DNA of 21,129 bases from a virus (IMGVR_UViG_3300032322_000482:1-21129), one strand, 5' to 3'. Positions 1 through 9,609 are shown, counted from the first letter of the stretch. Notes: generated by a model from the letters alone, not told the origin. Numbers and translations are program-made.

Positions 1-3000
1 CCGGACGTTACAATCTCGTTCAACCCAGCAAACTATACTTTCACAATTACACCGACTGGTTCGACTTGGGTGTACTGGAGAAACTCTGTTAAGTATACTG
101 TAACTGGTGCAAAATCGGTTGTACTTCCTGGAACACCTCCGGCTGCTGACGAGTATTTCGTTTACATCGACGCGACTGATGGAACGCTAAGCACTGCTAC
201 GTCGCCTTGGCTTTTAACCGATATCAATCAGAACTGGGTGCCCGTTGCTCTAATTGAGTGGAACGATGCACTAACACCTAAGTTCCAGATGTACTCTGAA
301 CTACACTCATGTAGTTTTACGAGAGGTTTACATGCTTACCATCACTTAACCGAAGGTAGCAAGTGGACTCCTGGTGGTGGTGTGTTGAGTGGGTTTACAC
401 TAGCTACACTAACGGATGCTGCTTGTACATTCGGTATTACTAGTGGTACTTTGTACGATGAAGATATTCGCCATGATATCCCAGGTATTGCTGATGGTAA
501 TGGTTCAGGAACACCTTATACCATTCGTTATCGTAGTGGTGCTACTTGGGCATGGGTGTCGTCTGCTGTACCATTCGCGTATACGCCTGGTGGTTACATC
601 AACTATGACAACGCAGGTACATTGACACAAGCTAATAATAGTAACGGTAATTTCATCACAACGTATTTGCTAGCTACGCCCAATGGTTATCAGATTATCC
701 AAGGTCAAACCCAGTATACTTCAGTAACCACAGCAGAAGCGGAAAACTGGTCATCGCTAGCGAAACCAATAACTGTTCTAGAATTCACCGTACTTTACAA
801 GTTTGTATGGGAAACCAGAACTAGTGGTTCAAACCTAGGTAGAGTTCGGTTGACTTCCGTTAGAGACTTGTCGATATCACCGACAGGTATTGGAGCGAGT
901 GGAGCAGGGTCAGTTTCTGCATCCGATGAAGGTGTACTTCTAACGAATGCTGTAACATCGTTTAACTTTGTTGGAAATAGTTTAACGGCTACTAATAGTG
1001 GTGGTGCTGTTACCGTAACTGGTGCAACTCTTGCACCAGTTGCCACGTCTGGTTCATACACCGACCTATCAAACCAACCATCCATCCCTGCTGCGCAGGT
1101 TAATAGCGATTGGAATGCTAGTTCAGGTGTAGCACAGATTCTCAACAAACCCACAATTCCTGCTGCTCAAGTCAACTCAGATTGGAACTCTGTATCGGGT
1201 GTATCACAGATTCTCAACAAGCCTACAATCCCTGCTGCGCAGGTTAATAGCGATTGGAATGCTGTCTCAGGTCTTGCTCAAATCCTCAACAAGCCTACCT
1301 TGTTCAGCGGTAGCTATACCGACTTGACCAACAAACCCACAATTCCTGATGCTCAAGTCAACTCGGATTGGAACGCTGGTTCGGGTGTAGCACAGATTCT
1401 AAACAAGCCTACAATTCCTAGTGCAATCAGCATTATCGATGAATCGACTACTCTAACTTCCACTCCTACGTCCATTGCTTTTGCAGGTGCTGGTGTAACC
1501 GCTAGTAATGTTGGTAATGCAGTAACCGTCACGATTCCTGGCGGCGGCGGTGGTGGTACTGGTACGAATCCTCAAGTCGTATACAATAGCACTGGATATA
1601 ACATTTCCAATAGTGCTGTTGAGGCACTGGTTGGTTCTGTTACACTTCCGGCAAATATCGTTAGCACTGCTGGTGCTGGTTGGCTTATTGACCATAATGC
1701 ATTATATACCAACGACACTGGTGCCACACAAACCATCAACTACAATGTATTGGTTGGTAGTAGCAGTGCTTTGTCTACCACAACTGGTACGATTTCTGCG
1801 GCTGCTACCGAAAGACATACACTAGTTAGATTGATTGTCCGTAGAAAGACAGCATCAACAGCGTATATGTTGGTACAAGTCTTTGTTTCCGCCGCTAGTG
1901 CTACTCTTGGTAATGGTGCAATAACCGCTACCAAAGAAATTGATAACGTTACATTCGATTGGAGTGTCGATAATACCATCAACCTCAGAGCTACATTAAG
2001 TTCTACTAGTACAAGTCATACTTACAATGGTAAGTATACAGTTTCCACATTCAATGGAGGCTATACGCTAGAAGAAATTCAAGATGCTGCTGCTGGTATG
2101 CTAACTGGTGGTTCCCATACTGGCATTAGTTTTTCGTATGATGACACAAATGCAATTGTCAATGCTACGGTTACTGGTGGTTCTAATGTTCCTGTAAACC
2201 TGGGAACAGACAATCGCACAACTACTACGATTGATGTAACTTCTAGTACAGGTACTTCCGCTACGATTCCTGCTGCTACCACATCATTGGCTGGATTGTT
2301 GACTTCTGCTGATAAGACCAAATTAGATGGTCTTGGTGGTGGTGCTTCGATTATTGCCAAAGATGAGGGTAGTAACCTTACAACCAATCTCGCATCCATC
2401 AACTTTGCCGGGGCTGGTGTAACCGCTTCAACATCTGGTAATGACGTAACCGTTACAATTCCTGGTGGCGGTAATTCGATTATTGCTAAAGATGAGGGAA
2501 GTAACCTTACGACTGCTCTTGCATCCATCAACTTTGCTGGAGCTGGCGTAACTGCTTCGACATCCGGTAATGACGTAACTGTTACGATTCCTGGTGGTGG
2601 TTCGTCTACATCGATTAATGGAATAGCTACACTATCGCCCATAGACATGCCTCCGCAATCGGCTTCAGCATTCGACGACGAATTCTATGGATATACTCTT
2701 GATAGTGGCTGGACATTGACCAACGGCACCAATGCTGTACTAACGGTTGATAATTCCTGGCTGAAAATAAGAGATGTTCATAATGGTGGTTCCGGTGGAC
2801 TTTTAACCATCACAAGAAATAATGGTACCGTTTCCGGGAACTTTACAATCACCGCTCGTGTTGATGCGCTACTAACACAAAACAACTATCAAGGTTGTGG
2901 TCTTTGTTTAATCGATACTGGTGGTAAAGTTGTTGCATTTGGTATGACTGCTGACAATAGTGGTCGTGGTATGATTCTTAACTACTGGACTACTAGAACT

Positions 3001-4443
3001 TCCTACAGCTCAACACCGTTTATTATCGGAGTATCTGAATCATTATATACAGCTAAGTATTTAAGAATCACTTCTGATGGTACTACATTAAGTTTCAGAC
3101 AATCTGCTGATGGTGTAACGTTCAATGAATTTACTTCGGCGGGTATAAGTGAATTCTTAGCCGCTGGTCAGTTATCCGTCGGTATATGGGTCCAGAATGA
3201 TGTTGGTGGTGGTGTAGACCCGACTATATTTGTTGATTGGTTTAGATATGAAGCCGCAGCAACTGCGACTGCACCTAGACTGGAGAATATGGAAAATAGA
3301 ACAATACCCAGACTGTTCAATAAGTTGGGTAAAGCTCTTACTGTTGACGCTAATAATCAACTGATTTTCAGCACAAACAATTTCCTAGACACTAGTAACT
3401 TAACCATCATAACACCGATTGTTACACCAGCCGCTCTCGATGCAAATACGAACAATTACAATCCAACCGGGTTAGATAGTGCTCGTATTCTGAAGGTTAG
3501 TGCGTCTACTCATGTGTTGTTGACTGGTATCACTGCTCCATCCACTGACAATAGAATACTGACACTGATTAATGTTGGTTCATTTACAATCACTCTACGC
3601 GACCAGGCATACAGCACAGCATCTACGGCAGCCAATAGATTCAACATTGGTAATCCTGAGTATGCGTTAATTCCAGGCACTAGGATTGATTTAATCTATG
3701 ATTTACCCAGTGCAAGATGGATGTTGATTGATGTTTTCATTCCAACAAGGAACGCTCTATTAACGGTTCAAAGCAACTTCTGCGATTTCGTTGGTGGCAA
3801 CTCCGGACATCCCGATTTTGGCTTGCCTGTCTTTACTGGTACTTCTGCCGGTTGGAACGCTTCCGGTGCTAGCTATACAGGACGTGTTGGTGTATGCAAC
3901 GCAACTACTGGTACAACTGCTACTGGTAGATCCGGTTATGGTACATCGGGTGTTACTGGGTTATGGCATGACACATCGAAGTACATGCGATATTCTAGTG
4001 TTATTAGAAGTCAAGGTACATTGTCTGATGCAACCCATACATACTTTGTCTATGTCGGTTTCTTCGATTCATTCTCAGCAGAACCTACCGACGGTTTCTA
4101 CTTTAGATATGATTACGCAACTAACAGTGGTATATGGGAAATATTATCCCGTTCCAACAGCGTCACATTAAACACGGGTGCTACAAATACTACGGTAACT
4201 TATGCAATTAACACATGGTTTGCAATGGATTTAATCATATTACCGGACAGAAGTGGCGAAGCTTGGATAAATGGAACCTTAGTTGCAACTGTTGCTTCTG
4301 GGAACATGGTTGCTGCTGGTACAAGTAGAGCATTCGGTTATGGCACCAACATTCGTAAAACTGTTGGTTCAAGTGGAGCACGAGATATTGAATGTGATTC
4401 GGTGGAATTTACACAGATTAACTCACAAATCAGAACACGCTAA
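1..4443 (+). CDS. Large phage tail fibre / adhesin, 5'-truncated by the window
   Basis: The frame is open from base 1 with no stop, so the gene begins before the window; the GTG at 70 is internal. About 1480 residues are visible. The N-terminal ~300 residues resemble a fibre shaft or attachment domain with a His-rich stretch (ELHSCSFTRGLHAYHH). Residues ~345-475 hold repeats of the phage-fibre type SDWN...ILNKPTIP with GSYTDL.N.P spacers. Four copies of a second repeat (D-E-G...SI.FAGAGVTA...VTVTIPGGG) follow and interleave. Residues ~890-1085 (FDDEFYG...FVDWFRYE) and ~1260-1480 look like concanavalin/laminin-G-type beta-sandwiches, separated by a small domain common in phage fibres (ILTLINVGSFTITL...). 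It probably binds the host surface, and the lectin-like folds suggest glycan binding. Long tail fibre, side fibre or baseplate spike cannot be told apart from sequence alone. The stop codon lies inside the late promoter of the next gene. Confidence 0.8.
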   Translation, partial: PDVTISFNPANYTFTITPTGSTWVYWRNSVKYTVTGAKSVVLPGTPPAADEYFVYIDATDGTLSTATSPWLLTDINQNWVPVALIEWNDALTPKFQMYSELHSCSFTRGLHAYHHLTEGSKWTPGGGVLSGFTLATLTDAACTFGITSGTLYDEDIRHDIPGIADGNGSGTPYTIRYRSGATWAWVSSAVPFAYTPGGYINYDNAGTLTQANNSNGNFITTYLLATPNGYQIIQGQTQYTSVTTAEAENWSSLAKPITVLEFTVLYKFVWETRTSGSNLGRVRLTSVRDLSISPTGIGASGAGSVSASDEGVLLTNAVTSFNFVGNSLTATNSGGAVTVTGATLAPVATSGSYTDLSNQPSIPAAQVNSDWNASSGVAQILNKPTIPAAQVNSDWNSVSGVSQILNKPTIPAAQVNSDWNAVSGLAQILNKPTLFSGSYTDLTNKPTIPDAQVNSDWNAGSGVAQILNKPTIPSAISIIDESTTLTSTPTSIAFAGAGVTASNVGNAVTVTIPGGGGGGTGTNPQVVYNSTGYNISNSAVEALVGSVTLPANIVSTAGAGWLIDHNALYTNDTGATQTINYNVLVGSSSALSTTTGTISAAATERHTLVRLIVRRKTASTAYMLVQVFVSAASATLGNGAITATKEIDNVTFDWSVDNTINLRATLSSTSTSHTYNGKYTVSTFNGGYTLEEIQDAAAGMLTGGSHTGISFSYDDTNAIVNATVTGGSNVPVNLGTDNRTTTTIDVTSSTGTSATIPAATTSLAGLLTSADKTKLDGLGGGASIIAKDEGSNLTTNLASINFAGAGVTASTSGNDVTVTIPGGGNSIIAKDEGSNLTTALASINFAGAGVTASTSGNDVTVTIPGGGSSTSINGIATLSPIDMPPQSASAFDDEFYGYTLDSGWTLTNGTNAVLTVDNSWLKIRDVHNGGSGGLLTITRNNGTVSGNFTITARVDALLTQNNYQGCGLCLIDTGGKVVAFGMTADNSGRGMILNYWTTRTSYSSTPFIIGVSESLYTAKYLRITSDGTTLSFRQSADGVTFNEFTSAGISEFLAAGQLSVGIWVQNDVGGGVDPTIFVDWFRYEAAATATAPRLENMENRTIPRLFNKLGKALTVDANNQLIFSTNNFLDTSNLTIITPIVTPAALDANTNNYNPTGLDSARILKVSASTHVLLTGITAPSTDNRILTLINVGSFTITLRDQAYSTASTAANRFNIGNPEYALIPGTRIDLIYDLPSARWMLIDVFIPTRNALLTVQSNFCDFVGGNSGHPDFGLPVFTGTSAGWNASGASYTGRVGVCNATTGTTATGRSGYGTSGVTGLWHDTSKYMRYSSVIRSQGTLSDATHTYFVYVGFFDSFSAEPTDGFYFRYDYATNSGIWEILSRSNSVTLNTGATNTTVTYAINTWFAMDLIILPDRSGEAWINGTLVATVASGNMVAAGTSRAFGYGTNIRKTVGSSGARDIECDSVEFTQINSQIRTR
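1084..1413 (+). repeat. Four-copy SDWN/NKPTIP coding repeat, 72-bp period
   Basis: Copies begin at 1084, 1156, 1228 and 1342. The first three are exactly 72 bases apart. The fourth follows a 42-base insertion coding for TLFSGSYTDLTNKP. At DNA level copies 1 and 3 are nearly identical over their first ~35 bases (GCTGCGCAGGTTAATAGC), while copies 2 and 4 share a different codon version (GCTCAAGTCAACTC). The arrangement is therefore A-B-A-B. Confidence 0.9.
2347..2604 (+). repeat. Two tandem 129-bp coding repeats in the fibre gene
   Basis: Two back-to-back units (2347-2475 and 2476-2604) encode 43 residues each, SIIAKDEGSNLTT...VTVTIPGGG, with one core amino-acid change (N to A after TT) plus linker differences. 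Many silent third-base differences separate the copies, so selection holds the protein while the DNA drifts. Diverged members of the same repeat are seen near 916-1025 and 1429-1556. Confidence 0.9.
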
Positions 4444-4446
4444 ATA
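4440..4446 (+). promoter_or_regulatory. Late promoter CTAAATA before the 270-aa gene
   Basis: CTAAATA matches the T4 late -10 element TATAAATA at six of seven positions and recurs before most genes here. It contains the TAA stop codon of the fibre gene. The ATG of the next gene is 27 bases downstream, behind TATAGGAG. Confidence 0.7.
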
Positions 4447-4473
4447 CTTACGGAAACTATAGGAGACTATTCT

Positions 4474-5286
4474 ATGAAAAACCTAGATAATCTTAGATTA
4501 TATTTGAATGAAGCCATCGGCGTGAAATCCGGTATCAATGCAACTGGTATTGATACCGCAGTTAACAATATGACGCAATCGCATTCGCCTACCTTTGGTC
4601 AAAATAAAACGGAACATGCCGGTGCATTCGACCCTGAAGGTGGTGGACATGACCCAGAAGAGATTGCCAAAAAAAGTGGTATAGACATCGAAGAAGTGAA
4701 TAGACGTATCGTTATCGGTGTTAGAACGGAAATTGCTAAAGGTGTTACCGATAAAGCCAAAGCCCGTAAAATAGTAACAGATAAACTATTCAATAATATC
4801 GAAGCATATAGCAATTTGAGTTCACAGGAAAATAAAACCCCAGGTCAGAAAGGTGCCCCAGCCGGTGCTCCTCCCAGTGCAGCGGGTGCTCCGAAAAATA
4901 TGAATGAAGCTATTCTGGATAAGTTTATCAATATGGCTCGCCAGCCTATTCTGGAACAGAAAACAATTTATGATAATTTTTGCTACATGACCGAAGCTCA
5001 ACTAAAAGATTTCGGGATTAACCCCAACGAATCAGGAAGAGCATATACCGTTGTTTTCAAATTCCACGGTCAAACTAAAATTCTCAGTCTATTTTGGCCC
5101 GATACTCGCAGACCTACCAGGCAAGACATGCAAGCGTATGTCGAAGCATTGTATCCAATGGCAAAATTAATGTCATTCACAAAATACGAGAAGGGAGATC
5201 ACGGTTTAGGTCTTTTGTTAGTTCATAACAAGTCAGTAGGAAGAACCACTCACGCAAACACCAAAAATACTGACGACATGGGCTAG
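4474..5286 (+). CDS. Unassigned phage protein in the gp16 position, capsid-targeting-like N-terminus
   Basis: This is a 270-aa protein directly upstream of the large terminase. The start is set by TATAGGAG nine bases before the ATG. The slot is where T4 has gp16 (small terminase), but I see no gp16 similarity and it is much longer than T4 gp16 (164 aa). The N-terminus has Y-L-N-E-A at residues 10-14, like the capsid-targeting sequence of T4 internal proteins (MKTYQEFIAEA), which gp21 cuts after Glu. A second L/M-N-E-A lies near residue 147. Residues ~115-145 are an Ala/Pro/Gly-rich linker. The C-terminal ~125 residues look like a compact alpha/beta domain (YTVVFKFHGQTKILSLFWP). It could be a diverged small terminase or a head-packaged protein. 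It is cotranscribed with gp17, 8 bases apart. Confidence 0.7.
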   Translation: MKNLDNLRLYLNEAIGVKSGINATGIDTAVNNMTQSHSPTFGQNKTEHAGAFDPEGGGHDPEEIAKKSGIDIEEVNRRIVIGVRTEIAKGVTDKAKARKIVTDKLFNNIEAYSNLSSQENKTPGQKGAPAGAPPSAAGAPKNMNEAILDKFINMARQPILEQKTIYDNFCYMTEAQLKDFGINPNESGRAYTVVFKFHGQTKILSLFWPDTRRPTRQDMQAYVEALYPMAKLMSFTKYEKGDHGLGLLLVHNKSVGRTTHANTKNTDDMG

Positions 5287-5294
5287 AGGTTATT

Positions 5295-6971
5295 ATGGCT
5301 ATAGGTGCAAATGTAAAATCAAGGGGCGATACTCTCCTGCGACAACCAGGAGAGAAAATCGAATATACTGCAGAAATGCAAGCAGAGATGAAGAAATGTA
5401 AGAATAACATTGTTTATTTTACATCCAAATATCTCAAAACTTTTAATGCCGATGCGCAGTCGCTTGTCCCGTTTATACCAAGGGATTACCAGAAGACGAT
5501 GTTCGATGCTTTCGAGAATCATAACAGAGTAATCTGTATGACTCCTCGACAGGCGGGTAAATCGGTTACTGTTGCTGCATTTATTGTTTGGTCCATTCTA
5601 TTCAAAGGAACTTATAAAGTTGCAATCCTGGCCAACAAAAAAGAGATTGCGATGGAAATCCTGGATGTTGTCAAGCAGGCATATGAAAATCTACCGAAAT
5701 GGCTTCAGCATGGCGTTACAAAGTGGAATGAAGGGACTGTCAAGCTAGAGTCTGGTGCGGTTGTTAGAGCGGCTGCTACCAGTGCATCTGGTGTTCGTGG
5801 TATGACGTTCAACTTAGTATTCATTGACGAATTTGCTCACATCGAAAACCACATCGCAGATAAGTTCTTTAACTCGGTGTTCCCGACAATTTCATCCGGT
5901 CAAAAAACTAAGATGTTCATTGTTAGTACGCCTAAAGGTTTGAATCGCTTCTATAAGATGTGGACGGAAGCCGAACAAGGCAAGAACAGCTTCAAGGCGG
6001 TTAGAGTGCGATGGCAAGATGTCCCCGGTAGAACCGAAGCATGGAAGCAGAAATATATCGCAGATACCGATATCAACCAATGGGAACAAGAGCAAGAATG
6101 TGAATTCATGGGTAGTAGTGATACTCTACTTAGTGGTGAATGTTTGCGTAACTTGGCTGGTGTTGCTCCAATATCTAGTTCGGAATATCTGGATATATAT
6201 AGTGAACCGATAAAATCTCATGATTATGTTATTACCGTAGACGTTGCGCGTGGAACAAATAAAGACCACTCAGCATTTATAGTGTTCGATATTACAAAAT
6301 TTCCACATAAGGTCGTTGCAAAATATTACAATGCCAATATTCCTGCAATGCTATTCCCCGACCCGATTTACAGAGCAGCCAAGGCATATAACTCTGCATG
6401 GGTTTTGTGTGAGGTTAATGATGTTGGTAATCAGGTTGCCGAAACTCTTTTTATGACTCACGAGTATGAAAATATTCTAATGACCAAGACTATGGGGAGA
6501 AGTGGTCAGGTTCTGGGATGTAATCTAGGTTTAACTAATACCCAATATGGCGTGAAGATGTCCACGACCGTCAAGAAAGTTGGATGTGCAAACTTAAAAA
6601 CGGTACTAGAAAGTCATAAACTGCTATTACAAGATTATACTGCGATTAGAGAATTATCCACATTTGTATTGAAATCTAATGGTACATATTCCGCCGATGA
6701 TGGCGAAGATAACCATGACGATTTGTGTATGTGTCTGGTTTTATATGCTTGGATGCTTGAACAACCGTTCTTCAAAGATTTAACAAATTCTGATGTCCGT
6801 AAGAAATTGTATCACGATAAAATTTCAGATTTGGCGGAAGAAGTTGAACAACTTTGTGCATTTGTTGTTGACAATTTACCCGAAACTGTATATTACGACA
6901 AATCTACCGGAATGCATTGGGATGTTGTACCACAAGAAAACAATCCGTACTTCTACTGGTTAGGCGCTTAA
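5295..6971 (+). CDS. 17: Large terminase subunit (packaging ATPase/nuclease)
   Basis: This 558-aa protein corresponds to T4 gp17, the motor that docks on the portal, pumps DNA into the prohead and cuts the concatemer. The ATPase half has Walker A PRQAGKS at 84-90, Walker B LVFIDEF at 174-180 with the D-E pair at 178-179, and the coupling motif STP at 211-213. The RNase H-like nuclease half shows the expected acidic triad: D316 in VDVARG, E373 in CEVNDVG and D475/D476 in NHDD. It is slightly shorter than T4 gp17 (610 aa). It has no late promoter of its own. A GAGG ribosome binding site overlaps the end of the upstream gene, so the two are expressed together. Confidence 0.97.
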   Translation: MAIGANVKSRGDTLLRQPGEKIEYTAEMQAEMKKCKNNIVYFTSKYLKTFNADAQSLVPFIPRDYQKTMFDAFENHNRVICMTPRQAGKSVTVAAFIVWSILFKGTYKVAILANKKEIAMEILDVVKQAYENLPKWLQHGVTKWNEGTVKLESGAVVRAAATSASGVRGMTFNLVFIDEFAHIENHIADKFFNSVFPTISSGQKTKMFIVSTPKGLNRFYKMWTEAEQGKNSFKAVRVRWQDVPGRTEAWKQKYIADTDINQWEQEQECEFMGSSDTLLSGECLRNLAGVAPISSSEYLDIYSEPIKSHDYVITVDVARGTNKDHSAFIVFDITKFPHKVVAKYYNANIPAMLFPDPIYRAAKAYNSAWVLCEVNDVGNQVAETLFMTHEYENILMTKTMGRSGQVLGCNLGLTNTQYGVKMSTTVKKVGCANLKTVLESHKLLLQDYTAIRELSTFVLKSNGTYSADDGEDNHDDLCMCLVLYAWMLEQPFFKDLTNSDVRKKLYHDKISDLAEEVEQLCAFVVDNLPETVYYDKSTGMHWDVVPQENNPYFYWLGA

Positions 6972-7003
6972 TTTCAAAATTTGACTTCTAAAGTTGGGTT
7001 TCG

Positions 7004-7010
7004 CTAAATA
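7004..7010 (+). promoter_or_regulatory. Late promoter CTAAATA before the sheath gene
   Basis: CTAAATA stands 28 bases before the gp18 ATG, with AGGAG at 7029-7033 as ribosome binding site. It should drive gp18 and gp19 together, as there is no promoter between those two. Confidence 0.75.
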
Positions 7011-7038
7011 AAAGTAGGATATATTTATAGGAGCTAAT

Positions 7039-8997
7039 ATGGCATATCTTAAAACTGCATCTCCGGGTATTGTCGTGTCGGAAGTAGACATGACCAAATC
7101 GGGGAATACCGTTACAACTGGGAATATCGCCGCCATCGCTGGTCCTTTTCAGCGTGGTCCGATTAACTTGCCAGTATTGATTGAAACTGAATCCGAACTT
7201 ATTGGTACTTTCGGTTATCCGACCGATAGCAACTACGAGTATTGGCATTGTATTCAAAGATTCTTGAACTATGGTGGGCGTTGTTATGTCGTCCGCGTTG
7301 CCGAAGCTGCTGCTAGAAACGCAGTCTTGACCGGTAGTGCAATTCAAGTTAAAACCACTCTCGAATTTAATCAAAACCGTGGAACATATACCGTTGGTGC
7401 GCTTGCTCGTACTGCTGGTGTATACGGCAACAACATCGGTGTTTCTGTAATCGACCATGGCGCAGACCAATTGCTTACCCTTGCAACAACTCCGGCTTCT
7501 GCTCCGACCGTTGGAGCTACGCTGACTTTCAACGTTACGCCTAGCGGCACAAAAACAGCACTCGTCTATTCATGGGATTCGGTAAACAAAAAACTCGCAG
7601 TTATCAACGTAACTGGTGGTGCTATTACTACAGCCGATGTGCTAGAAGATGGTGCTACTGATGTTGTTATCAGTACCGCTGTTGATTGGTATAGCGAACA
7701 GGTTGTATTCGAAAATGTGGAGTGGCGTAGACTCGCGGCTCGTCCTGGAACATCTTCTTTCGTATCGTCTCGTGGTGGTTCCGCAGACCTCTTCCACGTT
7801 GTAGTTTATGATGCAACTGGTGGAGTGACCGGAAATAGATACAGCATCCTGGAAACATACTTCAATGTCTCTAAAGCTAAAGGTGCTCAGACCGCTACCG
7901 GCGACATTTCTTACTTCGTAGATGTTATCGCCAACCAGGGTAATTGGGTATATCTGGTTGATACTCTTCCTGTTATTAGCGCTGGTACGCTTAATACTGG
8001 CAAGACTTCACTGGGTTCCACAACATACTCCGCTGCTTTCAAGTATATCACATCGGGCTCGACGACTCTAAGTGGTGGCGTCGATGACCTTGCATCTACA
8101 TCTGGTGGTGTTCTTGCTGGTTACGATTATTTCGATGACCCGGAAGAGTATACCGTAGATTTTCTGTTGATGGGTCCGGGAGAATCCAACGTTCAACTTA
8201 GTGTTGCTAAGGCAAACTACGTTATTGCTAAGGCAGAACTTCGTAAAAATTCAATTGCGTTCGTTAGCCCCGCGAGAACATCCGTGTTGAATATCGCCAG
8301 TAGCGATACAGTCACCGATAATTTGATTGTATGGGATGCCAGCGTTACCGGAAGTTCTTATGCTATTAAAGATAGCGGATACATTGAAATTTACGACAAA
8401 TATCGTGATACTCGCTGCTGGATTCCTATGAATGCTGATATCGCTGGTATCTGTAGTTCGAACCCATTCTACGTTGCCCCCGCTGGTAAGGTGAAAGGTC
8501 AACTCAGAGGTGCAAATATCAGACTGGCATACAATCCTACATTGAAATCGCATAGAGACATCATCTATGTTCAGTCGATTAACCCGGTAATTTCTAAGAA
8601 TGGTGGCATCTACCTCTATGGTGATAAAACCAACTTGAGAGATGACAGTGCATTTAGTCGTATTAACGTTCGTAGAGTATTCATCGAACTAGAGAAAGCG
8701 ATTTCTGCATCTGCTGAAGCGTTCTTGTGGGAATTCAACAACGAAACGACACGTTCATTGTTCCGTAACCAAGTCGAGCCCTACCTGTCAGACCTCAAAT
8801 CCCTCGGTGGGATCGTTGACTATGTAGTTCAGTGCGATGCTTCTAATAATCCGCCTTCAGTCGTAGACAACTACGAATTTGTCGCAGATATCTATATCAG
8901 ACCGGCTAGACCTATCGAAGCTATTGCATTAAACTTTATTGCATCTGCGTCTGGTATCGCGTTTACGGAAACTTCCACTACATTCAAAGGATTCTAA
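7039..8997 (+). CDS. 18: Contractile tail sheath protein
   Basis: At 652 aa it is close to T4 gp18 (659 aa). The N-terminus (LKTASPGIVVSEVDMT...AAIAGPFQRGPINLP) is the typical sheath opening, followed by F-G-Y-P and an R-C-Y-V-V-R-V strand. The C-terminal region (RRVFIELEKAISASAEAFLWEFNN... DIYIRPARPIEAIALNF) is the conserved sheath domain that forms the inter-subunit mesh. Subunits polymerise around the gp19 tube and contract to drive it through the host envelope. The start has AGGAG six bases upstream (7029-7033). The gene ends 13 bases before gp19. Confidence 0.97.
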   Translation: MAYLKTASPGIVVSEVDMTKSGNTVTTGNIAAIAGPFQRGPINLPVLIETESELIGTFGYPTDSNYEYWHCIQRFLNYGGRCYVVRVAEAAARNAVLTGSAIQVKTTLEFNQNRGTYTVGALARTAGVYGNNIGVSVIDHGADQLLTLATTPASAPTVGATLTFNVTPSGTKTALVYSWDSVNKKLAVINVTGGAITTADVLEDGATDVVISTAVDWYSEQVVFENVEWRRLAARPGTSSFVSSRGGSADLFHVVVYDATGGVTGNRYSILETYFNVSKAKGAQTATGDISYFVDVIANQGNWVYLVDTLPVISAGTLNTGKTSLGSTTYSAAFKYITSGSTTLSGGVDDLASTSGGVLAGYDYFDDPEEYTVDFLLMGPGESNVQLSVAKANYVIAKAELRKNSIAFVSPARTSVLNIASSDTVTDNLIVWDASVTGSSYAIKDSGYIEIYDKYRDTRCWIPMNADIAGICSSNPFYVAPAGKVKGQLRGANIRLAYNPTLKSHRDIIYVQSINPVISKNGGIYLYGDKTNLRDDSAFSRINVRRVFIELEKAISASAEAFLWEFNNETTRSLFRNQVEPYLSDLKSLGGIVDYVVQCDASNNPPSVVDNYEFVADIYIRPARPIEAIALNFIASASGIAFTETSTTFKGF

Positions 8998-9010
8998 GAG
9001 GTAAAAAACA

Positions 9011-9601
9011 ATGGCTCCAACTATTAATGATTTCAAATCCAAATTTACTGGTGGTGGTGTCCGTAATACGATGTTCCGTGTTACCATGATTTTCCCCCAA
9101 GCAGTAGTAGCATCCGTTTCTGATTTAGCTCAGGACAGCGAATTCTTGGTTAAGGCTTCTGCCATCCCTGGCAGCACCAACGCCAAGATTCCTATCTACT
9201 TCCGTGGTCGTCAACTCAAAGTCAATGGTGACAAAGAATTCGACGATTGGGCACTGACCGTTTATTCCGACAGAAACTATAAAATGCGTTCAGCATTTGA
9301 AAAGTGGGCTGAAATTGTCGGTCGTCACTCCGAAATCTATGGCGAGATTGAGTACGAAAATTACTTCTCTCGTGCATATGTAACTCAATTAGACAGAAAC
9401 CATGAACCTATTCGTAGCTATATGATGGAAGGTGTTTGGCCTATTTCTGTAGATTCAATTCCCGTTGCATTCGATTCGGTCAACCAAATCCAAGAATTTG
9501 GTGTTACACTAGCTGTTCAATACTGGGCCGCTGCCGATGGCGACATTGGTAATGTCAATAGCAATGGATTTAGCTCCGATCCTCGTCGGGTTTCTAGCTA
9601 A
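9011..9601 (+). CDS. 19: Tail tube protein
   Basis: This 196-aa protein (T4 gp19 is 163 aa) forms the inner tube through which DNA leaves the capsid. Recognisable family segments are the FRVTMIFP strand, KASAIPGSTNAKIPIYFRGR, the FDDWALTVYSD motif and the C-terminal GVWPISVDSIPVAFDS...EFGVTLAVQYW. The last of these matches T4 gp19 (GLWPTNVGELQLDWDS...EVTLALDYW) closely. A GAGG ribosome binding site sits at the end of gp18. The C-terminus extends ~20 residues beyond the family end. Its TAA stop is nested in a CTAAATA box and is followed by a strong terminator. Confidence 0.96.
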   Translation: MAPTINDFKSKFTGGGVRNTMFRVTMIFPQAVVASVSDLAQDSEFLVKASAIPGSTNAKIPIYFRGRQLKVNGDKEFDDWALTVYSDRNYKMRSAFEKWAEIVGRHSEIYGEIEYENYFSRAYVTQLDRNHEPIRSYMMEGVWPISVDSIPVAFDSVNQIQEFGVTLAVQYWAAADGDIGNVNSNGFSSDPRRVSS

Positions 9602-9604
9602 ATA
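9598..9604 (+). promoter_or_regulatory. Late-promoter-like CTAAATA directly before a terminator
   Basis: The box contains the gp19 stop codon. No gene starts between it and the terminator at 9629-9658, and gp20 has its own CTAAATA further on. If active it would make only a short RNA. It may instead be a chance match created by the GCTAAATAA ending. Confidence 0.45.
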
Positions 9605-9609
9605 ACCCG

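Noticed and set aside
1084-1413. Regular 72-bp repeats as a CRISPR array
   Set aside because: The repeats keep reading frame, encode a known phage-fibre motif and have no unique spacers.
2079-2648. Minus-strand 189-codon frame inside the fibre gene
   Set aside because: It mirrors the tandem protein repeats of the fibre and has no promoter, start signal or family pattern.
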